Assembly (NCBI GenBank): GCA_024277915.1
Contig: JAJRUG010000057.1
Coordinates: 1-54,145, forward strand
Source: Gammaproteobacteria bacterium
GTDB lineage: Bacteria > Pseudomonadota > Gammaproteobacteria > Steroidobacterales > GCA-2729495
DNA length: 54,145 bases
Direction: 5' to 3'
Of this stretch, positions 8,546-18,884 are shown piece after piece. The translations under genes and the position numbers were made by a program. The notes under the pieces are model-generated. The model saw only the letters and a list, made by a program, of their open reading frames with translations. It was not told the DNA's origin and ran no database searches. Each line of letters starts with the position of its first letter. Positions within the stretch are counted from its first letter, which is position 1.

Positions 8546-10276
8546 TTGGCGTCCCAACAGTTCAGCTTAGACTTGCCTCCCAACATAGACGGAACACCTC
8601 GTGAGAGCGTCAGTCTCGCGTTAGAGAATTTAGCCACGAATGGCGGGATTGAAGCACGTGGTGCAATATTTACCAGAGTAGAGGTTGTTGAATTTATTCT
8701 CGACTTGGTAGGCTATACGGCAGATCGACCAATATATCAGCAGAGAATTCTGGAACCATCGTTCGGAAGTGGTGATTTTCTCCTCCCGATGATTGATCGT
8801 CTGCTGGATGCGTGGAAAAGGGATCGTGCCAGTCAATCAATTGTGGATGAGTTGGGGGGAGCAATCCACGCAGTCGAGCTGCATCGAGCCACATATTCCG
8901 AAACACGAACTCGCCTGATTGAAAAGCTGGCTAACGCAGGTATCGCTAGTAAGGCAGGTCACTCACTCGCAGATTGCTGGCTAAAATGTGATGACTTCCT
9001 TCTTTCACCTGTTTCACATGATTTTGACTTTGTCGTCGGGAATCCCCCATACATTCGGCAAGAACGTATCCCTGAACCATTGTTAGCCGAATACAGAAGT
9101 CGCTTCCAGACCATGTTCGATCGATCTGACATATACATTCCATTCATCGAGCGCTCACTGAAACTGCTTAAAGCGGGCGGCAGTCTCGGACTTATTTGCG
9201 CGGACAGGTGGATGAAGAATCGCTATGGGGGGCCTTTGCGAAATTACATAGCAGAGAATTTTCATCTAAAGGTTTTGGTGGACATGGCAGATACCCCAGC
9301 ATTTCAAAGTGAGGTTAGCGCTTATCCCGCTATCTTCATTATCGACCGAAATCAACCCGGCCCTACCCGCGTCGCCAACAGATCTGCAACCAAGCAAAAT
9401 GGATTGAACTCATTAGCCAGAGAACTAACGGCAAACAGGCAGAAGAAAACATCCCGCGTCAGGGTGTTCGCTGGTGTTACGAATGGCTCAGAGCCCTGGC
9501 TCTTTGAATCTGCGACCCAGACGGAACTCATTCGCAGGCTGGAGCGAGAGTTTCCGACTCTTGAAGAAGCAGGATGTAAAGTCGGGATCGGAGTGGCTAC
9601 AGGTGCTGATAAAGTATTCATTGGTGATTTCGACGCGCTTGATGTTGAAGATGATCGAAAGCTGCCACTAGCAATGACACGGGATATTATTTCCGGTGAA
9701 ATTCAATGGCAAGGCAAAGGCGTAGTCAACCCCTTTGCCGAGACCAGCGGCCTGGTTGATTTGGCCGACTATCCACGGTTAGCGAGGTATTTGGAGAGCC
9801 GTAAAGAGCAGATAGCTCAACGCCACTGCGCCAGGAAGAATCCAGATCGCTGGTATAGGACGATTGATCGAATACACCCGGAATTGACCAGGAAATCCAA
9901 GTTACTGATTCCCGATATAAAGGGTGAAGCAAATATCGTTTTTGAAGATGGCAACCTCTATCCCCATCACAATTTGTATTACGTGGTTGCCGAGCGATGG
10001 GATCTCCGGGCTCTTCAGGCAATCCTTCTTTCCGCAGTGACTCGCCTCTTTATAGCCACATATTCTACGAAGATGAGGGGAGGCTACTTGCGCTTTCAGG
10101 CTCAGTATCTGCGTCGAATTCGTGTTCCTCATTGGGAAGATGTACCTGAAGAATTTCGATTAGAGCTTGCCAAAGCAGCCATTAGTCGAGACCGATCTGC
10201 ATGTGACTCGGTGGCATGCAAACTCTTTAAGCTCAATAATCAAGAGTCAGAAGCCCTCGCTGAGAGTGGAAATTAA
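8546..10276 (+). CDS. Type II DNA (adenine-N6) methyltransferase, PaeR7I/XhoI-type system
   Basis: A 576-residue N6-adenine methyltransferase of the Eco57I/gamma type. The AdoMet-binding motif EPSFGSGDF is at residues 70-78, the catalytic NPPY at 166-169, and a large C-terminal target-recognition region follows. It should methylate the site cut by the nuclease encoded next and so protect host DNA. The start is TTG with GGAG seven bases upstream; the nearby ATG at 8540 is in another frame. The endonuclease ATG directly abuts this stop, so the pair forms one operon with the methylase first. Assignment to the CTCGAG-specific family rests on the partner nuclease. R-M pairs are commonly acquired horizontally, and this one interrupts a B12-transport gene set. 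Confidence 0.9.
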   Translation: MASQQFSLDLPPNIDGTPRESVSLALENLATNGGIEARGAIFTRVEVVEFILDLVGYTADRPIYQQRILEPSFGSGDFLLPMIDRLLDAWKRDRASQSIVDELGGAIHAVELHRATYSETRTRLIEKLANAGIASKAGHSLADCWLKCDDFLLSPVSHDFDFVVGNPPYIRQERIPEPLLAEYRSRFQTMFDRSDIYIPFIERSLKLLKAGGSLGLICADRWMKNRYGGPLRNYIAENFHLKVLVDMADTPAFQSEVSAYPAIFIIDRNQPGPTRVANRSATKQNGLNSLARELTANRQKKTSRVRVFAGVTNGSEPWLFESATQTELIRRLEREFPTLEEAGCKVGIGVATGADKVFIGDFDALDVEDDRKLPLAMTRDIISGEIQWQGKGVVNPFAETSGLVDLADYPRLARYLESRKEQIAQRHCARKNPDRWYRTIDRIHPELTRKSKLLIPDIKGEANIVFEDGNLYPHHNLYYVVAERWDLRALQAILLSAVTRLFIATYSTKMRGGYLRFQAQYLRRIRVPHWEDVPEEFRLELAKAAISRDRSACDSVACKLFKLNNQESEALAESGN

Positions 10277-11017
10277 ATGGCGCTCAATTTAGCAAACTAT
10301 GAAAACAAAGCGAGATGCGCTGTAACAACTTTTTGGGTTACCAGAGAAAAGGCTCGACAGAAACAGATGCAGTCGGGGAAAGCCGACCAGGGTGAGCGCG
10401 CCGGAGTAACTGCCGGCAAGAATATGGATGATTTTGTCAGTTTGATCATTGATCTCGTTCGTGCAAACGGGCTTTCTGATGCGGATATTCACCAGGAGCG
10501 TTCTGTTTTGACTCTACCAGGTTATTTTCGACCTACAAAACTCTGGGATCTCCTGGTGATTTACCGGGGAGAGCTAATCGCAGCAATAGAACTAAAAAGC
10601 CAAGTGGGCCCGTCATTCGGAAACAATTTTAATAATCGGACCGAGGAAGCGATTGGAACAGCCCACGATTTCTGGACGGCCTACAGAGAAGGGGCTTTCG
10701 GAAAACAGCCAAAACCTTTTGTTGGATGGCTTATGCTCGTCGAAGACGCAGAGAAGTCTCGTTCAGCAATCAGGGAGCAGTCACCGCATTACGCTGTCTT
10801 TGAGGACTTCAGGGGTGCTTCATACCTCAAGCGCTACGATATTCTTTGCCAGAGGCTTATCCAGGAACAGCTCTACACAACTGCCGCATTGCTTGCGTCA
10901 CCACGCAGCGCGATTGATACCGGCGAATATAGCAATATGTCAGACATGACGAGTCTAAAGGTATTTGTGGCATCTCTTGCCGGGCATGTTGCTGCAGCCG
11001 CAGCACGATTGAGCTGA
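10277..11017 (+). CDS. PaeR7I (XhoI) family type II restriction endonuclease
   Basis: A 246-residue protein, matching from memory the length of PaeR7I and XhoI (~245 aa). The PD-(D/E)xK core is visible as [20 protein letters not shown], giving D91, E105 and K107, and is followed by the characteristic [17 protein letters not shown] segment of this family. Members cut CTCGAG; that specificity is inferred, not shown. ATG starts immediately after the methyltransferase stop. The stop TGA abuts the tyrA stop on the other strand, forming the palindrome TGATCA with no bases between the genes. CTCGAG occurs several times in this window (for example near 14832, 21497, 23824 and 34766), so the chromosome would need the methylase. 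Confidence 0.9.
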   Translation: MALNLANYENKARCAVTTFWVTREKARQKQMQSGKADQGERAGVTAGKNMDDFVSLIIDLVRANGLSDADIHQERSVLTLPGYFRPTKLWDLLVIYRGELIAAIELKSQVGPSFGNNFNNRTEEAIGTAHDFWTAYREGAFGKQPKPFVGWLMLVEDAEKSRSAIREQSPHYAVFEDFRGASYLKRYDILCQRLIQEQLYTTAALLASPRSAIDTGEYSNMSDMTSLKVFVASLAGHVAAAAARLS

Positions 11018-12118
11018 TCAACCCCGAGCCTGCTCTCGTTTGCCGAGGTACTCCTTCCCGCGTTTCATTAATTGGGCAAACGCTTCCTCATCCCCCGACT
11101 CCACCATCTGTGCAATCCTCTGTACTGCTTTTGATAACTCTTCCAATGGCGCAAGTCCGTAGGGGTTCAATTTCTGGATTTCAAAATACAAATGGGGATT
11201 GTCCTGTGCCACCAGTTCTGCAACTGCCAGCTGCGCATCAAAAGTCGTGCTTGAAAGCTTGGAGAGATTGGGCGCCGCCTCGCCACTCTCGGCCAATGCA
11301 GTAAAAAATGCCACGTTCAGTGCATGAGACAGGCCGAGCACATAGGCGATCAACCGATCATGATCTTCGAGCTCCATATCAATCTGGATTGCCATGGTTG
11401 ATGAAAACAGGTGTTTCGCTTCTTCAAGAGCCTGTTTTGATCCCGCATCCATGAAAATCACGTGACGGCCGGACAAAAGTTCCGTATCCGGACCAAACAT
11501 CGGATGCAAAGAAGTGATCTTGCTGCCTGTTGCTGCAACAGCCCTCAAGTTATCGGTCAGCGGCGATTTCAGTGAGCCAATATCCAGAATTAACCCCTGC
11601 CTGGGATGCTCTGCCAACTGCGACAATATGTCAGCCGTAATGCTGATGGGCGCTGAAATGACAGTCACTGCAAAATTGTCTTCGGCCTCTCGCCAGTCTG
11701 CCAAATAACGATAGCCGGAATCAGACGGTGCCGGATCCGCAATGGTTACATCGAAACCTTGCGAATCAAGAAACTTCGAAAACCAGCGCCCCATCTGGCC
11801 ACTACCACCGATCACCAGTGCCGCACGGCCGGTCCCGTGACCCTCGGCACGGACGCGGGCCTGCTCCTGGTTGGTCAACGATGATTGAATCAAAAGTCGC
11901 ATCAGTGATTCTGCCAACTTCGGCGATACGCCCAGTGCCTCTGCCTGGGCGCGGGCACCATCGAGTACTCGCTTTTCACGGCTGAAATCGCGGGTTGGTC
12001 GTTGTTCTGATCGCTTGAGTGTGCCGATTTCCTCGACGATCGACTGTCGCTCCGCGACAAATTCGACCAGCTGCCGGTCGATCTCGGACAAGCGGTCTCT
12101 GAGTTTATTGAGGTCCAT
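11018..12118 (-). CDS. tyrA: Bifunctional chorismate mutase / prephenate dehydrogenase (T-protein)
   Basis: TyrA converts chorismate to prephenate and then oxidises it to 4-hydroxyphenylpyruvate for tyrosine synthesis. In the 366-residue protein residues 1-90 form the AroQ chorismate mutase helix bundle (DLNKLRDRLSEIDRQLVEFV, then basic GTLKRS). An NAD-binding Rossmann motif GGSGQMG follows at 104-110, with SLHPMFGPD in the dehydrogenase domain. The layout matches E. coli TyrA (373 aa). I start at the ATG at 12118, which aligns with the family N-terminus; a longer in-frame start at 12181 adds an unrelated 21 residues. It is convergent with the restriction gene with no spacer and divergent from adhC. 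Confidence 0.93.
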   Translation of the reverse strand: MDLNKLRDRLSEIDRQLVEFVAERQSIVEEIGTLKRSEQRPTRDFSREKRVLDGARAQAEALGVSPKLAESLMRLLIQSSLTNQEQARVRAEGHGTGRAALVIGGSGQMGRWFSKFLDSQGFDVTIADPAPSDSGYRYLADWREAEDNFAVTVISAPISITADILSQLAEHPRQGLILDIGSLKSPLTDNLRAVAATGSKITSLHPMFGPDTELLSGRHVIFMDAGSKQALEEAKHLFSSTMAIQIDMELEDHDRLIAYVLGLSHALNVAFFTALAESGEAAPNLSKLSSTTFDAQLAVAELVAQDNPHLYFEIQKLNPYGLAPLEELSKAVQRIAQMVESGDEEAFAQLMKRGKEYLGKREQARG

Positions 12119-12150
12119 GAGCAAATATCTGTTGAGTTGGTTTAAGGTAG

Positions 12151-14854
<2,704 letters not shown>

Positions 14855-14858
<4 letters not shown>

Positions 14859-15697
14859 TCTCAAGATGCTTGCTTTTCCTTTGCTCCTTGTTGGCGCTGG
14901 CAGGCCCGGTGAATGCTGCAGCGGGCCATGAGCTATCCATCGCCGTCATGCCTTCAGGCACGGAGCTGATAGTTGCTCAGGGCGGCCGGATCCAGCTGAT
15001 GCCCATCCGGGGAGGGTCAATTCTGAAGTTATCCTCACCGGAAGAGCTGGCTTGCTGCGCTGCCATTTCTCCCGATGGCCGGCATATAGCCTATCAAGTA
15101 GCAGATGGCTCGATTCAGCAGATAATAGTGACCGACAGGAGCAACACTCAGCGACGACAGATTACTTTCGGCAATTACGATCACCGTTCGCCAGTCTGGC
15201 TACCCGATAGCAAGCGCATGCTCATATCCTCTAACCGGGGGGGCAGCTACGGTATCTGGGAGCTGGATACGGATTCGCTGCTACTGAAGCTGATCACCTT
15301 CGATTCCGGGGACGAATTACAGCCGGCAGTCAGCACAGACGGATCCAGAGTCATCTATGTCGCTGAAAACCGCAAGCGCCCGGGAATATACACGCAGCAA
15401 ATGGATGGTCCCCCGGTGCTACTGCTGCCCGGCAGGAACCGTTATCGCGCGCCTTCGTGGAAGCCGGACGGTACGGTAATCACCTATGTCGTTACAGACG
15501 GCGACAATACCCGACTGGAAATGCTCATCCCCTCAAAGCGGCCGGTTCGCAAGGTGCTGGTTCGTGATAAATCCCTGAACCCGTTGCCAGTCACCTGGAT
15601 CAGCAGAGACTCATTCCTCTATACGGCGGGTGAAGTCATCTGGGAACGGCATTTCGACCGGCCCTGGTCAAAGCTTGTGCCGATCGGAAGAAAGTAG
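14855..15697 (+). CDS. Secreted TolB-like beta-propeller protein
   Basis: A 280-residue protein with a cleavable signal peptide (MISRCLLFLCSLLALAGPVNA) and repeated WD40-like/TolB blades recognisable by ISPDGRHIAYQ, WLPDSKRMLISSN, VSTDGSRVIYV and WKPDGTVITYV. It has no TolB N-terminal domain, so it is not TolB of the Tol-Pal system; function unknown, location periplasmic. The ATG overlaps the ggt stop (ATGA), making it the third gene of the adhC operon. A longer frame from 14774 lies inside ggt and lacks the signal peptide at its N-terminus, so I rejected it. Confidence 0.83.
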
Positions 15698-16008
15698 ATC
15701 GATATTCCTGCTCCAGCTGAATGTCGGAATATCTTACACAACACCTCAATATTGATTGTGTTTCTATGGCAAAAGAGCAGATTCAGGCTCTCAATGTCCT
15801 GTCGGCACGGTGATCAGCATACTGCTTACTCAATAATAAAATGATAAAACCCCTGTTAAAACCATCTGTTACGGAACCAATCACTGTTTTTGCCTGATAT
15901 TCGATATTACATAAAACTGTCGGATTTTTTTACATTTATCGGCCCAGTCTTAGCAAGCCGCAAGATCATTCAGCGATAAGTCACTATTTTGAAAAAACAT
16001 TCCCCGTG
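15698..16008. other. Non-coding, AT-rich upstream region of the sigma54 promoter
   Basis: No gene seen. GATATTCC (15701-15708) and GGAATATC (15726-15733) form a perfect 8-bp stem right after the TolB-like stop and may protect or end that mRNA; no U tract follows. CTGTTA occurs at 15853-15858 and again at 15866-15871 (within TGTTAC), about 150 bases upstream of the -24 element, the usual distance for an enhancer-binding activator. Which activator binds, if any, cannot be told. Confidence 0.4.
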
Positions 16009-16009
16009 T

Positions 16010-16025
16010 TGGCATGAGTCTTGCT
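16010..16025 (+). promoter_or_regulatory. Sigma54 (RpoN) -24/-12 promoter of the A-rich RNA
   Basis: TGGCATGAGTCTTGCT matches the sigma54 consensus, with the invariant GG (16011-16012) and GC (16023-16024) separated by exactly ten bases. The predicted RNA start is about 16036-16038. No protein gene follows before a strong terminator at 16231-16259, so this promoter appears to serve a noncoding RNA. Confidence 0.8.
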
Positions 16026-16036
16026 AACTAGTCCCC

Positions 16037-16260
16037 TGCGCACAATAAAGGTTTCAATCATACGGAGCAGTTTTCGACATCTATCAAAACAGACATCGAA
16101 GCCAGAAGACGCAATGAAAAGAAGAATAAAAACATAAGAAGAAGAAAATAGCGGAGATAATAATAATAAAATCACCACAACCGCACCATTGATACAGAAA
16201 CCAACTTCACGACAACAACAACAAGTACTGAACCCCGCTCCCCAAGCGGGGTTTTTTTTG
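16037..16260 (+). ncRNA. Sigma54-dependent A-rich sRNA, CrcZ/CrcY-like architecture
   Basis: A predicted ~224-nt transcript runs from a sigma54 promoter to an intrinsic terminator with no plausible reading frame; the only ATG opens a 7-codon frame. A 5' hairpin pairs TTCGA (16073-16077) with TCGAA, with TCT/AGA inside. The unpaired middle carries four uninterrupted ARN-triplet stretches: 16119-16133, 16136-16147, 16159-16170 (AATAATAATAAA) and 16214-16225 (AACAACAACAAG). The Hfq distal face binds such (ARN)n repeats, and Pseudomonas CrcZ/CrcY use AAYAAYAA motifs to draw Hfq/Crc off catabolic mRNAs, also under sigma54 control. What I see is promoter, motifs and terminator. That it sequesters Hfq or another RNA-binding protein is inference. 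It is shorter than CrcZ (~400 nt) and no cbrAB genes are nearby. Confidence 0.7.
16231..16259 (+). terminator. Intrinsic terminator of the A-rich sRNA
   Basis: AACCCCGCT and AGCGGGGTT form a perfect 9-bp stem around the loop CCCCA, followed by eight T residues (16252-16259). It lies 20 bases before the btuD start and so also insulates btuD from upstream transcription. Confidence 0.92.
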
Positions 16261-16279
16261 TCCGTGGTATAACCTTCCC

Positions 16280-17056
16280 ATGAAATCATCTTTGGCATGT
16301 ACCGCCCTGACGGTCGCGATTCACGACCGAATCCTGGTCAGCGATCTGGAGCTGAATCTGCTCCCCGGTGAATTTATCGGCATCCTCGGCCCAAACGGTG
16401 TGGGAAAAACCCTGACAATGCTGACCCTTGCGGGGCTCAGAACGCCGCGGCAAGGCACAGTGCAGCTAACGGGTCGTAATATCGCTGACCTGGATCGATC
16501 GACAATCGCCCGAGAGCTCGGCATGCTCCTTCAGGCTCAGGATGATGCTTTCCCTACGACGGTGATTGAGAACGCCATACTGGGCGCCTATGCACGCCTC
16601 GGGCTGTGGCAAACTGAAAGTATTGATGATGAGCGTGCTGCCACCCATGCATTGAAAAGACTCGATCTTGCAGGACTGGAGCAACAGACCAGCAGCACCC
16701 TTTCAAGCGGCGAGCGGCAACGACTGGCCATTGCCCGCCTGCTCGTTCAGGACCCGGCCATTCTGCTTCTTGATGAACCCACCAGCCATCTCGACCCGCT
16801 GCACCAGCTGACTGTATTAAGCCTGATGTCCGGGCTCACAGACCAGGGAAAAATTATCGTAGCGAGCATTCATGATCCGGTGCTGGCCTCACGATTTTGT
16901 TCTTCCGTGTTACTTGTACACGGGAATGGGCGCTGGGAATTCGGCCCAGCCACTGATCTGTTAGCGCCGGAATATCTGGAACAACTGTATGGAGTCCCCT
17001 TCACGCGTTACCATGGAGCAGAGCAATCTGTTTCCATTCCATCAAAACCAATGTGA
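16280..17056 (+). CDS. btuD: FepC/BtuD-type ABC transporter ATPase, probably for vitamin B12
   Basis: A 258-residue ATPase with Walker A GPNGVGKT (37-44), Q-loop in LLQAQDDAF, signature LSSGERQ (141-147), Walker B ILLLDE (161-166) and H-loop H198 in SIHDP. The closest fit is the FecCD-transporter ATPase class. It should energise the btuC permease at 7393-8385 with the BtuF lipoprotein at 18885. Its stop overlaps a possible GTG start of the cobalamin adenosyltransferase, which supports cobalamin as substrate. It follows the sRNA terminator by only 20 bases, leaving little room for its own promoter, so limited read-through may contribute. No riboswitch is visible. Confidence 0.88.
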   Translation: MKSSLACTALTVAIHDRILVSDLELNLLPGEFIGILGPNGVGKTLTMLTLAGLRTPRQGTVQLTGRNIADLDRSTIARELGMLLQAQDDAFPTTVIENAILGAYARLGLWQTESIDDERAATHALKRLDLAGLEQQTSSTLSSGERQRLAIARLLVQDPAILLLDEPTSHLDPLHQLTVLSLMSGLTDQGKIIVASIHDPVLASRFCSSVLLVHGNGRWEFGPATDLLAPEYLEQLYGVPFTRYHGAEQSVSIPSKPM

Positions 17057-17061
17057 CAGCA

Positions 17062-17610
17062 ATGGGCAACCGACTCACCAGGATCTACACGCGAACCGGA
17101 GACGACGGAACCACGGGGCTCGGCACCGGCGACCGGGTACTCAAATACGATGCGCGAGTAGAGGCATTTGGTACAGTCGATGAATTGAACTGCGCAATTG
17201 GTGTACTGATTGCCGAGGGAGGCCTTCCCGCCAATGTGGCGACCTGCCTTGCCAACATCCAGCACGAACTTTTCGAGCTGGGTAGTGAGCTGTGTATTCC
17301 CGGGCGGGTCGTATTGAAGGGTGCTGCCGTCGATCAGCTGGAAAAGCAACTGGATGAATTCAACAGGCCACTACCGGCACTCACGGAATTCATATTGCCA
17401 GGCGGCGCCAAAGCCGCCGCAGCCTGTCATCTGGCGCGGGCTATTTGCAGAAGAGCTGAACGGCGTACCTGTTTGCTGGCAAGCAAGGAGACGGTCAATG
17501 AAGTTTCACTGCGATACCTGAATCGCCTGTCAGATCTGTTATTCGTGATCAGCCGGGTACTGTGCCGCCACGAAAACGGGGAAGAAATACTCTGGAGAGG
17601 CAATCAATAA
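17062..17610 (+). CDS. Cob(I)alamin adenosyltransferase, PduO type
   Basis: The enzyme transfers the 5'-deoxyadenosyl group of ATP to cob(I)alamin to make coenzyme B12. The ~182-residue protein has the PduO-family start NRLTRIYTRTGDDGTTGL, the VEAFGTVDELN motif and the conserved helix LARAICRRAERRTC followed by YLNRLSDLLFV. I start at the ATG because MGNRL is the usual N-terminus. A GTG at 17053, overlapping the btuD stop, would add three residues and is equally possible through coupling. Together with btuCDF it makes an uptake-and-activation set. The family is unrelated to CobA/CobO of E. coli BtuR type. Confidence 0.93.
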   Translation: MGNRLTRIYTRTGDDGTTGLGTGDRVLKYDARVEAFGTVDELNCAIGVLIAEGGLPANVATCLANIQHELFELGSELCIPGRVVLKGAAVDQLEKQLDEFNRPLPALTEFILPGGAKAAAACHLARAICRRAERRTCLLASKETVNEVSLRYLNRLSDLLFVISRVLCRHENGEEILWRGNQ

Positions 17611-17843
17611 GCAGCAGCGAACGCAAGCCGGGAAAGTCACCCTTGCGAAAGTCAGTCTTCCCGTGGACTTCGACAGTTCCCATCCCGGGGAACTGCAACC
17701 AGCTGTGTTCATCGAGGCTTGAATCCATCGATCAGCGCCCGAGAAGCACGCTGAAATACCTCTGCGTCGAAATACTTTACATCAAAAACAAGGTAGCCAA
17801 GGGCCTTGAATCCAACTATATGAAATATATGGATAATATTTTT

Positions 17844-17859
17844 TGGCACAATAATTGCT
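17844..17859 (+). promoter_or_regulatory. Sigma54 promoter of the PEP-CTERM protein gene
   Basis: TGGCACAATAATTGCT has GG (17845-17846) and GC (17857-17858) ten bases apart, a near-perfect sigma54 site. The predicted start near 17870 gives a ~68-base leader containing a G8 run (17902-17909) and the ribosome site AGGAG (17924-17928). The rest of the 17611-17843 spacer is AT-rich towards its 3' end and shows nothing else I can name. Known PEP-CTERM/exosortase systems are often controlled by the PrsK/PrsR two-component pair acting through RpoN, which fits. Confidence 0.82.
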
Positions 17860-17937
17860 GTAAATTTAATGTGTAATCTGATTTCCAGAAGTTACTTGGC
17901 CGGGGGGGGTTAGGCTAACAAAGAGGAGAAATTGGAG

Positions 17938-18696
17938 ATGACAAGCAAACATGATTTCAGAACACGGGTTGCTGGTGCAATCTTCGCGGTCGTCGCCCTG
18001 ACGATCACCACTAACGCATTAGCAGTGCCGTACTACTATACGGACTGGCTATCATGGAACCCCGCTGCCGGCACAGCATCCGGCCTCATCACGCCTAGCA
18101 GCGGACCTGCCGTTACCGTTGACTTTAATGCCATAACATCAAGTGGCGCCAACGGTTCATTCCTTGGGGTAACCGGCAACGGGTTGTGGCAGCCCGTTAC
18201 TACTTATCAAAGCGCCGAGGTCGATAACGCTCCTGGATTTGAGGGCCTCCAGCTGGTAGGCGAGTCGAACATGACCTATCAGGTTGCCCTGTCGGAGCCG
18301 ATCAAAGACCCCATTATGGCGATCGCCACCCTCGGTTCAGCATGGGACTCAGCCACATATGTCTTTGATTCACCATTTACTATATTAAGCCAAGGTTCCA
18401 GTTGTTGCTGGGGAGGCACAGATACTTCGCTTGTTCAGCTACCAGGCAATGTGCTCGAAGGCCGGGAAGGAAGCGGGATCATTCAGTTTATCGGTACCTA
18501 TAGCACCTTCTCATGGACAGTGCCCGATCCTGAAAATTGGCACGGCTTCACCTTTGGCATCCGTACCACCGAACGTCTTGAACCTGACGACCCAACACTG
18601 CTTCCTGAGCCTGGCTCACTTGCATTGTTTAGTATTGGTTTGATCGGGATGAGTATCGTACGTCGACGTAGCAAGCAAAAAAATAACACGCATTAA
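17938..18696 (+). CDS. PEP-CTERM sorting domain protein
   Basis: A 252-residue secreted protein with a signal peptide (basic start, then GAIFAVVALTITTNALA) and a C-terminal PEP-CTERM signal: PEPGS at about 223-227, a hydrophobic segment LALFSIGLIGMSIV and a basic tail RRRSKQK. An exosortase (EpsH/XrtA type) would recognise this and process the protein at the inner membrane for export, usually with exopolysaccharide. The middle is beta-rich, with no catalytic motif I recognise and a CC pair in SSCCWGG. The ATG has AGGAG nine bases upstream; an in-frame TTG two codons earlier is too close. Expression should depend on the sigma54 promoter at 17844. No exosortase gene lies in the window. Confidence 0.9.
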   Translation: MTSKHDFRTRVAGAIFAVVALTITTNALAVPYYYTDWLSWNPAAGTASGLITPSSGPAVTVDFNAITSSGANGSFLGVTGNGLWQPVTTYQSAEVDNAPGFEGLQLVGESNMTYQVALSEPIKDPIMAIATLGSAWDSATYVFDSPFTILSQGSSCCWGGTDTSLVQLPGNVLEGREGSGIIQFIGTYSTFSWTVPDPENWHGFTFGIRTTERLEPDDPTLLPEPGSLALFSIGLIGMSIVRRRSKQKNNTH

Positions 18697-18699
18697 AAT

Positions 18700-18861
18700 A
18701 TCGCATCTGCGAATGGGGGGCTTGATGAAGGTATCGCGGCTCGTGAGCGTGGCGACTATGCGCTGGCTCTCCGTGAGTTTCAACCACTGGCGGAACAAGG
18801 ACATGCCGTGGCACAGTTCAACCTGGGCCTGATGTACGACTACGGCTGGGACGTGGACGCC
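18700..18861 (+). pseudogene. Sel1-like repeat gene remnant
   Basis: In frame after the PEP-CTERM stop, with no start codon, the translation reads GLDEGIAARERGDYALALRE, then FQPLAEQGHAVAQFNLGLMY and DYGWDV. This is the typical first unit of secreted Sel1/TPR-like repeat proteins. Homology then ends and the frame runs antisense into the 3' end of btuF. Signal peptide, start and all later repeats are missing, so this is a truncated fragment, perhaps left by the rearrangement that placed the PEP-CTERM gene beside btuF. Confidence 0.72.
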
Positions 18862-18884
18862 TGGTCAGTGACTATGCCGTCTCC

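Noticed and set aside
16116-16139. Seven-codon frame (ATG to TAA) within the A-rich RNA as a leader peptide
   Set aside because: No ribosome-binding sequence precedes it, and A-rich lysine/arginine codons arise by chance here.
15984-16298. 104-codon minus-strand frame across the sRNA locus
   Set aside because: It is antisense to the sigma54-driven RNA, reads through the terminator hairpin, has low-complexity composition and no ribosome site.
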